Made by a program: the position numbers and the translations under genes. A stretch of 64,000 bases of DNA from Rhodococcus sp. KRD197. GTDB taxonomy: Bacteria > Actinomycetota > Actinomycetes > Mycobacteriales > Mycobacteriaceae. Below the pieces are notes generated by a model, which was given only the letters and a program-made list of their open reading frames with translations, was not told the origin of the DNA and did no database searches. The DNA lies in the NCBI RefSeq assembly GCF_017168235.1, contig NZ_JABFAO010000002.1:310001-374000 (forward strand), read 5' to 3'. Shown here piece by piece: positions 43,822 through 51,955 of the stretch. Numbering within the stretch: the stretch's first letter is position 1; each line of letters starts with the position of its first letter.

Positions 43822-44781
43822 TCAGAGCTGCGGCATGACCTCGGACGCGACGAGCTCGAGATGATCGAGATCGGCCAGGTCGAGCGTCTGCAAGTACACG
43901 CGTGAGGCGCCCAGTTCGCCGAACCGGCCGATCTTGTCGACCAGCTCGGCCGGGCTCCCCGCCGCCCCGTTTTCACGCAACTCCGATACCTCACGTCCGA
44001 TCTTCGATGCCCGTCGGGCAATCTCCTCTTCGCTTTTGCCGCAGCACAGCACGAGTGCGTTGCTGTAGAGCAGGGACTTCGGATCGCGGCCGGCCTCGGA
44101 TGCGGCGTCGCGCACGCGGTCGAACTGAACCCTGGTCTCCTCGAGCGAGGAGAACGGGATGTTGAACTCGTCCGCGTACTTCGCGGCCAGGGCGGGCGTG
44201 CGCTTCTTGCCCTTCCCGCCGATCAGGATCGGCGGACGCGGCGACTGAACCGGTTTGGGCAGCGCCGGCGAATCGGTGATCGGATAGTGCTTGCCGTCGA
44301 ACGAGAATGTCTCACCCGACGGGGTTTCCCACAGGCCGGTGATGATGGCCAACGATTCTTCGAGCCTGTCGAACCGCTCACCGAGTGGCGGGAAGGGAAT
44401 GCCGTACGCCCTGTGCTCCTCCTCGAACCAGCCCGCACCGAGTCCGAGATCCACTCGGCCACCGCTCATCGCGTCGACCTGCGCCACGCTGATCGCGAGC
44501 GGGCCCGGGTAGCGAAAGGTCGCCGACGTGACGAGGGTGCCGAGGCGGATGGACGAGGTTTCCCGGGCGATGCCGGCGAGAGTGATCCACGCGTCGGTCG
44601 GTCCGGGAAGCCCGTCGGAGTTCATGGCGAGGTAATGATCCGAACGGTAGAACGCGCCGAACCCCAGCATTTCTGCAGACTGCGCCACCCGAAGAAGGTC
44701 GTCGTAGGTGGCGCCCTGCTGAGGTTCGGTGAAGACACGAAGCTCGATGCCGGCGGATTCCGCGCTGGAAGATATAACCAT
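43822..44781 (-). CDS. LLM-class F420-dependent oxidoreductase
   Basis: 319 residues, TIM-barrel luciferase-like monooxygenase family. Seen: ELRVFTEPQQGATYDDLLRV, FGAFYRSDHYLAMNSDGLPG, SSIRLGTLVTSATFRYPGPL, SGGRVDLGLGAGWFEEEHRA and PPLGERFDRLEESLAIITGL. The group uses coenzyme F420, common in Mycobacteriales. Substrate unknown. A DnaA-box cluster lies just upstream of its start, between it and the rhodanese gene. Confidence 0.85.
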   Translation of the reverse strand: MVISSSAESAGIELRVFTEPQQGATYDDLLRVAQSAEMLGFGAFYRSDHYLAMNSDGLPGPTDAWITLAGIARETSSIRLGTLVTSATFRYPGPLAISVAQVDAMSGGRVDLGLGAGWFEEEHRAYGIPFPPLGERFDRLEESLAIITGLWETPSGETFSFDGKHYPITDSPALPKPVQSPRPPILIGGKGKKRTPALAAKYADEFNIPFSSLEETRVQFDRVRDAASEAGRDPKSLLYSNALVLCCGKSEEEIARRASKIGREVSELRENGAAGSPAELVDKIGRFGELGASRVYLQTLDLADLDHLELVASEVMPQL

Positions 44782-44807
44782 GATTCGAGTGTAGGAGCGC
44801 CGAAACC

Positions 44808-44886
44808 TGTGGATAAAACCGGCGATTGTCCGAATTCTGTGGATCGGCCTGTGGATACTGTGGATAACCCACCCGGGTTATCCACA
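44808..44886. promoter_or_regulatory. Cluster of five DnaA-box-like sites
   Basis: TGTGGATAA at 44808 and 44859 and TTATCCACA at 44878 are perfect R-type DnaA boxes; TGTGGATCG (44838) and TGTGGATAC (44850) differ by one or two bases. Boxes 4 and 5 form TGTGGATAACCC-ACCC-GGGTTATCCACA, a 12-bp perfect dyad. No dnaA or dnaN lies nearby, so it is a DnaA-binding regulatory or titration site, not the chromosomal origin. Confidence 0.7.
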
Positions 44887-44920
44887 ACTCGCGAGGTTTG
44901 CGGGTGGCAGCCCGAGCAGG

Positions 44921-45292
44921 GTGCGTGACAAGATCGTGCACGTGTCTGCTCCGGATCTGCCCGCTGTGCCCGCTGTGCCCGCTGCCGAGCTTCCCGCCGA
45001 TCTGAGCGGGTCGATACTGCTCGACGTTCGCGAGGATGAAGAATGGCGTCACGGCCACGCCCCGGGCGCCCTGCACATCCCGATGAGCGAAGTGCCTTCG
45101 CGAGTGGGTGAAATCGAGCCGGACGCGTCGACGTACGTCGTATGTGGGGTGGGCGCACGGTCGGCACGGGTCGTGCAATACCTGACCCAGATCGGCTACG
45201 AAGCCGTCAACGTCGATGGCGGAATGCACGCGTGGGTCGCCGCCGGTCGCCCGCTGGTGCGCGAGGACGGCACCGAGGCGAGAATCGTCTAG
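44921..45292 (+). CDS. Rhodanese-domain sulfurtransferase
   Basis: 123 residues, single rhodanese domain. LLDVREDEEWRHGHAPGALH is the CH2A-type entry motif and VVCGVGARSARVVQYLTQIG carries the active-site loop C-G-V-G-A-R. The Cys carries persulfide sulfur to an acceptor. The start may also be the GTG at 44942. Its TAG overlaps the GTG of the next gene (TAGTG). Confidence 0.8.
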   Translation: MRDKIVHVSAPDLPAVPAVPAAELPADLSGSILLDVREDEEWRHGHAPGALHIPMSEVPSRVGEIEPDASTYVVCGVGARSARVVQYLTQIGYEAVNVDGGMHAWVAAGRPLVREDGTEARIV

Positions 45293-46305
45293 TGGCCGCT
45301 TTCCAGGTTTGTGCGCGATGCGCGACGCGGTGGCCCGTCGGGACACGCCCAGCGGTGTGGTGCCCGCGTTGTCACGGAGTGCTGCTCTCACCGGTTTCCG
45401 CGCAGGCCCCGGCCCGAGGTAGACGGAACTTCAAGTGGGTAGCGCGCAAGCCCAAGAGCAAGAACCCCCAACGCACACCTGTGCGGACTGCCCGGCAGGT
45501 CGCCACGCCCAAATACGATCAGATCCCGCGCTGGGGTCTGACAGACCGCCGGGTGGACACCGCCGACGAACCTGAAACTCGGGTCGAGCGCTGGTCCGAC
45601 GCGGCCTCCGGGCTCCTCATGCTCACCGCCGCCCTGCTCGGTGTCGCGGTCGTGGCCGAGGGGCTGCGGTACGCGATTCTGCTGTACAACCGCACACGAC
45701 TGGTGAGCCCGAGCACGCTCGTCATCTCCGATGCACTCGTTCTCTTCTCGCAGGTCGCCTCCATCGTCATCGGCGTCGCTGCCGCGGTGGCGTCGGGATG
45801 CTGGCTGGTGACGAGGCGTCGCGCCGTGTTCGAGCGGGCCGGGCAGCGCGATCCCCGCAGCGTGCGGTCGCTGCTGATCGGGTGCCTCGTCCCCGTCCTG
45901 TCGCTGGTCTTGCCCGGGGTGTACCTCACCGAGCTGGTCGAGCGGAAGAACGGCCCGGATCGAGATCGACTGCTGTTGCTCGTGCGGCTCTGGTGGGCGA
46001 TGTGGGTCGTCGATTGGATTCTCATGTTGCTCGTATCGATCTGGCGGACGCGAGATTCCTTGCAGGCGCGTGCCGACGGTGTGTTGTTGGCGGCGTTGCT
46101 GTGCCTCGTGGCCGCCGGCGTTGCGTTGCTGACGATCTACCTCATGCGCAGCGTCGACGAACTTCGATGGCGCGGCGGCAGACGGCCGGATCCCACGCGC
46201 TGGGTCGTTGCCGTTCCCCGCAGCCGCAACACCGAGCGCCCCGATGCCGACATCGAGACCGACACCGAGTCCGGCGTCGAGCACGAGAAAGCGTCGACGT
46301 CGTGA
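45292..46305 (+). CDS. DUF4328-type membrane protein with N-terminal zinc ribbon
   Basis: 337 residues. N-terminal C-A-R-C ... C-P-R-C-H zinc ribbon (AFQVCARCATRWPVG, VWCPRCHGVLL), basic linker, then six membrane helices (DAASGLLMLTAALLGVAVVA to LLALLCLVAAGVALLTIYL). The arrangement matches the conserved membrane protein next to glpQ1 in M. tuberculosis (Rv3843c). Function unknown. Coupled to the rhodanese gene upstream and to the GDPD gene (GTGA at 46302). Confidence 0.75.
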   Translation: MAAFQVCARCATRWPVGTRPAVWCPRCHGVLLSPVSAQAPARGRRNFKWVARKPKSKNPQRTPVRTARQVATPKYDQIPRWGLTDRRVDTADEPETRVERWSDAASGLLMLTAALLGVAVVAEGLRYAILLYNRTRLVSPSTLVISDALVLFSQVASIVIGVAAAVASGCWLVTRRRAVFERAGQRDPRSVRSLLIGCLVPVLSLVLPGVYLTELVERKNGPDRDRLLLLVRLWWAMWVVDWILMLLVSIWRTRDSLQARADGVLLAALLCLVAAGVALLTIYLMRSVDELRWRGGRRPDPTRWVVAVPRSRNTERPDADIETDTESGVEHEKASTS

Positions 46306-47075
46306 GCGATCGTCGTCGCCCGTTCGTCGTCGCCCACCGCGGCGCCTCCGAGGAAAAGAAGGAACACACCCTCGTCGCGTTCGACCACGCACTCCAGCAG
46401 GGAGCCGACGCCCTCGAGTGTGACGTGCGGATCACCCGGGACGGGCACATCGTGTGCGTACACGACCGTCGAGTCGACAGAACTTCCACTGGAACCGGTC
46501 TGGTCAGCGGACTGTCCTACGAGACGCTCAAGACCTTCGATTACGGCGCCGAAGGCGAACCCGCCGAAGTCCTGCTCCTGTCCGACCTGATCAAGCTGGT
46601 CTTGGACTGGACGAGCAAACCGGTGAAACTGTTCATCGAGACCAAGCACCCGGTCCGCTACGGCTCTCTCGTCGAGAACAAGGTGCTGGCCGAGTTGCAT
46701 CGCTACGGATTGGCGCAGCCCGCGTCCGCGGCCCACTCGCGTGCGGTGATCATGTCGTTCGCACCGACCGCGGTGTGGCGGGTCCGTCGGATGGCGCCGC
46801 TGCTCCCCACTGTGCTGCTCGGCGACGCCTCTCGCTACCTCGGCGGGGGCGCCGCGACGGCGGTCGGCGCGACCGCGGTGGGGCCGTCGATCAAGTCGCT
46901 ACGCGAGCGCCCGTGGATCGTGGACAGGGCCGCGGCGTCGGGACGCGCGACGTACTGCTGGACCGTCGACGAGAAAGCCGACGTCGAGCTGTGTCTGGAG
47001 TTGGGCGTGGGATGGATCGCCACCAACAACCCCGGACGAACACGGGCCTGGCTCGACCAGGGGGCGGGAGCGTAA
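46302..47075 (+). CDS. glpQ1: Glycerophosphodiester phosphodiesterase
   Basis: 257 residues from the GTG overlapping the upstream stop. GDPD fold hallmarks: FVVAHRGASEEKKEHTLVAF (catalytic HRG), ADALECDVRITRDGHIVCVH then D (metal Glu/Asp and second His), and KLFIETKHPVRYGSL. It releases glycerol-3-phosphate from glycerophosphodiesters of phospholipid turnover. No signal peptide. Orthologue of M. tuberculosis glpQ1 by position and sequence. Confidence 0.9.
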   Translation: MSDRRRPFVVAHRGASEEKKEHTLVAFDHALQQGADALECDVRITRDGHIVCVHDRRVDRTSTGTGLVSGLSYETLKTFDYGAEGEPAEVLLLSDLIKLVLDWTSKPVKLFIETKHPVRYGSLVENKVLAELHRYGLAQPASAAHSRAVIMSFAPTAVWRVRRMAPLLPTVLLGDASRYLGGGAATAVGATAVGPSIKSLRERPWIVDRAAASGRATYCWTVDEKADVELCLELGVGWIATNNPGRTRAWLDQGAGA

Positions 47076-47120
47076 CCCGCGGAGTGACCCAGGGAGCGGG
47101 TCAACGTGTAGGTTTCGGGC

Positions 47121-48026
47121 GTGGGTAAGAGCAAAAGAAACAGTGGTCCGAAGCAGGACAGCAACCGAGCAGCGAAGCTCGCGCAGCGAGAAGCGGAGCG
47201 TGAGAGCCTTCAGGCCGCGCCTGCTCGCCCGTTCCAGAATGTCGCCGCGGAATGCGACCTGGTCGCGATGCGTGAGTTCGTTCCGTCCGCGACCGCCCCG
47301 GTTGTGGTGGACGGTCGACCGGTCACGTTGGCGACGGTTCTCCCGGGCGCCGTCGCAGCGTTGGTGCGCGAGCAGGACGGTGCTGCCCGCGGCTTCGCGG
47401 GTCTACAGGTGCAGGTGCATTCGCCGAATGTCGCTGCCGATCTGTCCAGTGCGTTGGCCTGGGCGTCGATCGCTCAGCCCGGCGAATCGCTCGAGTCGGC
47501 AGTACCGGACGGCAACACCCCAGCGCTGCGCGACGTGCTGGATCCGACGGAGCAGCTGACGATCACGGTCCACCAGGACTTCAACTGGTGGCTGCCGAAG
47601 AACGCTGAACCGGCTCCTGATGTTGCTGCCACCGTCGAGCGCGCAAACCAGGCGATCATGCCGTCGGCGCGGCTCGAAGGCGAGGGACTGGTCGCGGCTT
47701 GGTGGGTCGATGCGGGCGACAAGGCGCACCTGCGTTGGGTTCGTCCCGAGAGCGAGGACGATCTGATGCTCGCACTGGCGCGGTTGCACGCTGCCGGCGA
47801 TCTGACTCTGGGGGAGGGTTCGCGGTACGCGGGCTCGTTCCGGACTCACGGACTGCTCGTGCCGGTGTTCGACCTCGATTCCGAGATGCACCCGACCGAA
47901 TGGGCTGCTCCGGCAACGAAGTTCGGGAAGAAGCTCGCTGAGGCTTTGGCTGTGGATGCGCCACTGACCTCGGAGCAGCGGCGTTCACGCGACGGCTTGC
48001 GCGGCCGTCAAGTCACCCTGCGGTAG
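47121..48026 (+). CDS. DUF5926-family protein
   Basis: 301 residues. Basic N-terminus (MGKSKRNSGPKQDSNRAAKL), then a soluble domain with PFQNVAAECDLVAMREFVPS, TVHQDFNWWLPKNAEPAPDV, and WRVRPESEDDLMLALARLHA-like stretches. I recall this as a conserved actinobacterial protein whose function is not established; some relatives carry a SEC-C-like zinc motif, which I do not see here. GTG start; about 45 bp after glpQ1. Confidence 0.7.
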   Translation: MGKSKRNSGPKQDSNRAAKLAQREAERESLQAAPARPFQNVAAECDLVAMREFVPSATAPVVVDGRPVTLATVLPGAVAALVREQDGAARGFAGLQVQVHSPNVAADLSSALAWASIAQPGESLESAVPDGNTPALRDVLDPTEQLTITVHQDFNWWLPKNAEPAPDVAATVERANQAIMPSARLEGEGLVAAWWVDAGDKAHLRWVRPESEDDLMLALARLHAAGDLTLGEGSRYAGSFRTHGLLVPVFDLDSEMHPTEWAAPATKFGKKLAEALAVDAPLTSEQRRSRDGLRGRQVTLR

Positions 48027-48039
48027 ACGGCTTCGCCGC

Positions 48040-48083
48040 ATGTGCGTGGAAGTACATAGCGGGCTATGTATTTCCACGCACAT
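48040..48083. repeat. Palindromic element, copy 2 (21-2-21) after bfrB
   Basis: ATGTGCGTGGAAGTACATAG and its complement from 48063 with spacer GG and one G-T mismatch. Downstream of the bfrB stop on the gene-sense strand, with the linker AGGCGCTACGCGC, nearly the same as the copy at 30491-30534. Acts perhaps as a 3'-end stabiliser or terminator between convergent genes. Confidence 0.75.
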
Positions 48084-48096
48084 GCGCGTAGCGCCT

Positions 48097-48687
48097 TTAG
48101 ACCGAGCCGCCCGCAGCCTGGGGCGCGCCGGTGCCGACGACGGCGACGTCGTTCATCTCACGCGCGACGAACTCCTCGAGATCGAACAGGTTGTGGCCCG
48201 CACGGTCCGCGACGTTGAGTAGCGTCCGCATCTTGGCGACCTCTTCGACCTGTTCCTTGATGAACCACTGCATGAACTGCTCGCCCACGTAGTCGCCCTC
48301 TTCACGCGCGGTGCTCGCGAGATTGACGACCTGCTCGGTGACGGTCTCCTCCTGGGCCAGCGCCAGGGCAATCGGCTCGCGTGCATCGGTGAAGACGGTC
48401 TTCGCGCCGTCGACTCCGTTGAGCTCGACAGTGATGTCGCGGTCCAGGAAGTACTGGACGATCATCATCGCGTGGTTGCGCTCTTCGACGGCCTGAGCGT
48501 AGAAGTGTTTGGCGAGCTGCGGGAGATCGACATTGGCGAAATACACGGCGGTCGCGATGTACTGGTGCGACGCGTTGAACTCGTTGCGAATTTGATCGCG
48601 GAGAAGTGCATGGAATTTCGAGTGTGCGGTTTCTTTGATGTCAGAACTCATGTGGACGAGATTATGCTGGTCAGAGGCCATTGTCAT
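48097..48687 (-). CDS. bfrB: Ferritin (BfrB type)
   Basis: 196 residues from the ATG at 48687 (AGGA 9 bases before); M. tuberculosis-like length would start at 48651. Four-helix ferritin with ferroxidase ligands in NEFNASHQYIATAVYFANVD and QAVEERNHAMMIVQYFLDRD, then ALALAQEETVTEQVVNLAST and GEQFMQWFIKEQVEEVAKMR. It oxidises and stores iron as a 24-mer cage. A candidate iron box lies at 48704-48722 upstream. Downstream are the palindrome and DUF5926. Confidence 0.9.
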   Translation of the reverse strand: MTMASDQHNLVHMSSDIKETAHSKFHALLRDQIRNEFNASHQYIATAVYFANVDLPQLAKHFYAQAVEERNHAMMIVQYFLDRDITVELNGVDGAKTVFTDAREPIALALAQEETVTEQVVNLASTAREEGDYVGEQFMQWFIKEQVEEVAKMRTLLNVADRAGHNLFDLEEFVAREMNDVAVVGTGAPQAAGGSV

Positions 48688-48703
48688 CCAAGCCGATCCT
48701 TAT

Positions 48704-48722
48704 TGAGGTCAACATTGCCTAA
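48704..48722 (-). promoter_or_regulatory. Candidate IdeR/DtxR iron box upstream of bfrB
   Basis: Reverse strand TTAGGCAATGTTGACCTCA matches 12 of 19 positions of TTAGGTTAGCCTAACCTAA, including both outer TTAGG and ACCT half-sites. In mycobacteria bfrB is activated by iron-loaded IdeR, so a site here is expected; the match is only moderate. Confidence 0.5.
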
Positions 48723-48776
48723 ATAAGTCGCCTCTAACTATTGACTCGACCAGTCGAATTGGAATACTGCGCCGAC

Positions 48777-49733
48777 TCACGGACCTGCAGTACGGAGTTC
48801 CTCCGGTATCTGCCGATCCTCGGCTACCGCGGCGAAGAACTGCGACGCGCGGTTCGAATCCCATACCACCACGTTGCCCACGTCGGTGTTCTCGAAGCCC
48901 GCAATCGGCACCGTCGTCGTCACCAGATCTCCGCGCATAGCCCAGGCCAAACCGCCGAGATTCCAGATGTGGTCGCCCTCGTCCACGCTGAGCGAACCGG
49001 CGGTGTCCTTGGCGAGCGGCCACAGCCGAAACGGGTTGAGGAACGTGCTCGGGCTGGTGGCCTTCGCGAGCAGGGCGGACATGAACTGCCGCTGATTGTT
49101 CATACGATCGAGATCGGCAAGTGCGGTCGCGCGAGTGCGCACGAATCCCAGCGACTCCGAGCCGGTCAGTTCCTGGCACCCGGCGGGAAGGTCGATCCCG
49201 GCGAGTGGATCGGAGATCGCATTGTCCAAGCAGACTTCGACGCCACCGATCGCGTCGACGATGCCGGCGAAGCCGCCGAACCCGATCTCCGCATAGTGAT
49301 CGATCCGGACGCCTGTTGCCCCCTCGACGGTCTGCACCAGCAGCGGGGGTCCGCCGATGGCGAACGAGGCATTGAGTTTGTCCTGCCCGAAACCGGGAAC
49401 GGAGACGTACGAGTCGCGCGGCAAGCTCACCATCGTCGTCGCCCCACCGTCCTCGGGGATGTGAATGAGGATGACAGTGTCGGTGCGGCTGGGACCGGTC
49501 TCGCCGCCGGTCGCCAATTCCGCTTCCTGCTCCGGCGTCATACCGGCGCGCGAATCCGATCCGACGAGCAGCCAGTTGGTTCCGGGCGTGTCCCCGATGC
49601 GGCCGTCGTAGTCGCTCAGTGCGTCGACGCGGGTCAATGAACTGTCGACGTAATAAACGAGTCCGCCGAAAACCAACAGCAGCGCCAGAAATATCAGGCC
49701 GAATCGTCGACCCCAACGGCGCTTCTTCGCCAC
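48777..49733 (-). CDS. LytR-CpsA-Psr (LCP) family cell-wall ligase
   Basis: 318 residues from the GTG at 49733: one membrane helix (FGLIFLALLLVFGGLVYYV), then the LCP domain with WLLVGSDSRAGMTPEQ, RTDTVILIHI, VSLPRDSYVSVPGFGQDKLN, and RMNNQRQFMSALLAKATSPS. LCP enzymes transfer polymers such as arabinogalactan to peptidoglycan. A Pro-rich N-terminal extension appears to be in another frame upstream (49734-50219), see the separate entry. Ortholog of the LCP gene beside bfrB in M. tuberculosis by position. Confidence 0.8.
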   Translation of the reverse strand: MAKKRRWGRRFGLIFLALLLVFGGLVYYVDSSLTRVDALSDYDGRIGDTPGTNWLLVGSDSRAGMTPEQEAELATGGETGPSRTDTVILIHIPEDGGATTMVSLPRDSYVSVPGFGQDKLNASFAIGGPPLLVQTVEGATGVRIDHYAEIGFGGFAGIVDAIGGVEVCLDNAISDPLAGIDLPAGCQELTGSESLGFVRTRATALADLDRMNNQRQFMSALLAKATSPSTFLNPFRLWPLAKDTAGSLSVDEGDHIWNLGGLAWAMRGDLVTTTVPIAGFENTDVGNVVVWDSNRASQFFAAVAEDRQIPEELRTAGP

Positions 49734-50219
49734 GCGTGGCGGCCTGGCGGGTTCCGGGCGTCGGCGCTGACGCTCGGGAGTAGCAGGTGGCGGTGTTCGG
49801 CGCGGGGGAGGCCCGGGCTCGGTATAGGGCTGCGGAGTCTGACGCGGTGCGTACTGGCTGCGCGGGTCCTGCGCCCTCGGATCGGTGCCTCTCGGGACGT
49901 TGCCTCTCGGGACGTTGCCTCGGGAGACGGTGCCCGGCTCCGGTGCGCTGGACCAGGCCTGCCCGCCGGCAGCCGGGCCACCGGGGCGACCGTCGCGTCG
50001 AATGATCTGGGTGCCCTCTGGACGCTGGGGAGGTGGCCGATTGGCGGGCGGGGGCCGATACCCCGGAGGCGGCGCGGGACGGTTGCCCGGGTTCTGGCCA
50101 CGAAAAGGGGGCTGGTCGTAAGGGACCGGGAGGCGGCCGGTAGCCGGGGGGCGGGCCCTGCGCGGGCCGTCCCCGATTCGGCTTGGCGTCGTCCGCCGGT
50201 CCGTCGTTCACGGGTCGAC
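49734..50219 (-). pseudogene. Pro-rich N-terminal part of the LCP gene, apparently frameshifted
   Basis: Reading from the GTG at 50219 gives MNDGPADDAKPNRGRPAQGP then PPGYRPPPGP; the LCP frame from the same place has YDQPPFRGQNPGNRPAPPPG then YRPPPANRPPPQ and runs in without a stop to AKKRRWGRRF of the LCP protein. Dropping one base in the TT of the gene-sense CCCTTACG (50120-50121) joins the two into one Pro-rich cytoplasmic tail of the kind other actinobacterial LCP proteins have. A real frameshift or a sequencing error. Confidence 0.6.
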
Positions 50220-50236
50220 TGTACCCAAGCTCGCGT

Positions 50237-51043
50237 CTACGGCAGCCACGCAAGATGGTCGCGCAAGACGGTGTAACCCACGAAAGCGACGATGTCGATC
50301 AGTGCGTGCGCGATGAGTAGCGGCCACAGCCGGTTCGTTCGCTGCCAGAAACGGCCGAACACCAGCCCCATCAGCATATTGCCGATGCCCCCGCCCAGGC
50401 CCTGGTAGAGGTGGTACGAACCGCGCAGCAGCGCCGAGGCCACGAGCGAGGAATTCTCGCCGACGCCGAGGCGGCGCAGGCGCGAGATGAGGTACGCGAC
50501 GACGAGTATTTCCTCCGCGGCCGAGTTCGCGAACGCGTAAGCGACCAGCGTCGGGATACGCCACCAGTTCTCGTCGATGGCACTGGGAACGACCGTCAGA
50601 TTGAAGCCCAGGGCATTGCCGACGAGATACAGCGCCAGGCCCGGCAGGCCGATCAGTGCGGCGAGCCCGACGCCTTGCAGCAGATCCGTTCGAGCTCGCG
50701 GTCTGGCGAGCCCGATGAGACGAGGCCCGAGGCCTGACCGCCAGAGAAGGTAGAGCCCGAGCGCACCGAACGCGCACAGGCGGAGGATGCGAAGGACCTG
50801 GTAGAGCAGGTCGATGATGCCGAGACTCGAACTCGAGGTGTTGATCGCGACGGTTTGGTCGGACAAGCTCCCGGCGAGCAACGCGTCCTCGATGAGCGAG
50901 AGGATGCTGCTGGCTCCGCTGAAGCCGAATGTGAGGAGCAGGACGATCGCGATCTCGATCTTGATGGCACGGCGCTCACCCGGCTCGAGGGGAGGCCCGG
51001 CGTCGTGCTTCGGCGGGTTGAGCCAGCTCTTCACATCGATCAC
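50237..51043 (-). CDS. CPBP (Abi) family intramembrane metalloprotease
   Basis: 268 residues, about seven helices. CPBP motifs: FANSAAEEILVVAYLISRLR (EE), ALLRGSYHLYQGLGGGIGN (His) and LLIAHALIDIVAFVGYTVLR (HAxxD). This glutamic/metal-type family cleaves prenylated or other proteins in the membrane; bacterial roles are unclear. The gap to the LCP gene start is about 17 bp, so they may be co-transcribed. Confidence 0.85.
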   Translation of the reverse strand: MIDVKSWLNPPKHDAGPPLEPGERRAIKIEIAIVLLLTFGFSGASSILSLIEDALLAGSLSDQTVAINTSSSSLGIIDLLYQVLRILRLCAFGALGLYLLWRSGLGPRLIGLARPRARTDLLQGVGLAALIGLPGLALYLVGNALGFNLTVVPSAIDENWWRIPTLVAYAFANSAAEEILVVAYLISRLRRLGVGENSSLVASALLRGSYHLYQGLGGGIGNMLMGLVFGRFWQRTNRLWPLLIAHALIDIVAFVGYTVLRDHLAWLP

Positions 51044-51080
51044 GAATACGAGTATGCATTCGCGCGGCGTGTGGCCTCTT

Positions 51081-51848
51081 TCAGTGCCGCGCGCGCAACC
51101 CGTTGAGGAACGGGCACCCGGCCAGTATCCGCAGTGCGCGGCTCAGAGCCATCGTGTCGTCCACCGGTTCCGCGAAGCCGAGGCGGACGTCGTTGTCGCC
51201 GTGATCGCTCTCGATGCGCAACCGAATGCCGTAGCGGTCGATGCCCAGCGGACGGATTCGTCCCTGACGCAGCGAGGGGGGAAGGCGTCGGGCGAGTTGG
51301 TTCACCAGGTCGCCGTGATCCTCGTCGAGGTGTTGGAGCCAGCTGGTTTCCATTTCCCAGAACGGGTCGGGTTGGGCGGCGAGCAGGTCGTCCACCGCTA
51401 CCGGTTCGGCTCCGGTGCTGTCGGCGACGACGGCCGACGAGAGTAGGAGTCGGAGCAGAATCGTGCTGTGACCGACGTCCAGCAGTGCAGAATGCGGATG
51501 CTCCGACGCGACGGCTCCTGCCATCGGCCGCATCAGGGATTGAGGAACGGGACGCAGATCGCCGCGTAGCCATACCAGTGAGCGGACCGGCTCGCGCAGG
51601 CTCAGCGGTGCATGATCGGTCAGTTCGAGCACGGCCGGAACGCCGACGCGCGGCGACTGCCACGCAATGGCGCCCATCGCGGAGTCTTCCGGGACAGCAA
51701 TGATGACCTCGCCGTTGGAGCGGAGGTGGTGCAGAGCGGTGACGACGGGTTCACTGCCCTCGATCGCCAACGCTGCACTCTCCGCTCGCGCGCAGGCGCT
51801 ACGGACTCTTTCTGCGGTGGACGGTCCGGTCGTCGTGGCGCCGATCAT
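51081..51848 (-). CDS. DUF2470-domain protein, iron-regulated
   Basis: 255 residues from the ATG at 51848 (GGAGGAG before it). A beta-barrel-like N-terminal part (TALHHLRSNGEVIIAVPEDS, MGAIAWQSPRVGVPAVLELT) and a C-terminal DUF2470-like region (WLQHLDEDHGDLVNQLARRL, then IDRYGIRLRIES) with His residues, related to the HugZ heme-utilisation fold. The strong iron box 42 bp upstream and, from memory, IdeR control of the M. tuberculosis orthologue Rv3839 point to heme or iron metabolism. Confidence 0.7.
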   Translation of the reverse strand: MIGATTTGPSTAERVRSACARAESAALAIEGSEPVVTALHHLRSNGEVIIAVPEDSAMGAIAWQSPRVGVPAVLELTDHAPLSLREPVRSLVWLRGDLRPVPQSLMRPMAGAVASEHPHSALLDVGHSTILLRLLLSSAVVADSTGAEPVAVDDLLAAQPDPFWEMETSWLQHLDEDHGDLVNQLARRLPPSLRQGRIRPLGIDRYGIRLRIESDHGDNDVRLGFAEPVDDTMALSRALRILAGCPFLNGLRARH

Positions 51849-51871
51849 GGGCTCCTCCGATGCGTTGGCAG

Positions 51872-51890
51872 GTAGGTGAGGCAAACCTAA
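51872..51890 (-). promoter_or_regulatory. IdeR/DtxR iron box upstream of the DUF2470 gene
   Basis: Reverse strand TTAGGTTTGCCTCACCTAC matches 16 of 19 positions of the consensus TTAGGTTAGCCTAACCTAA and covers both half-sites. It lies between the divergent DUF2470 gene and the 240-residue gene, so it could serve either side. Confidence 0.75.
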
Positions 51891-51955
51891 GTTAAACGAC
51901 ATTTGGGTGCATCGCAAGTGGTCGGCGTGAATTCGTTCCGTCTACCGTGTGACGA

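Noticed and set aside
44808..44886. Chromosomal origin of replication
   Set aside because: No dnaA, dnaN, recF or gyrB beside it; box number is low for oriC of this group. Kept only as a DnaA-binding cluster.
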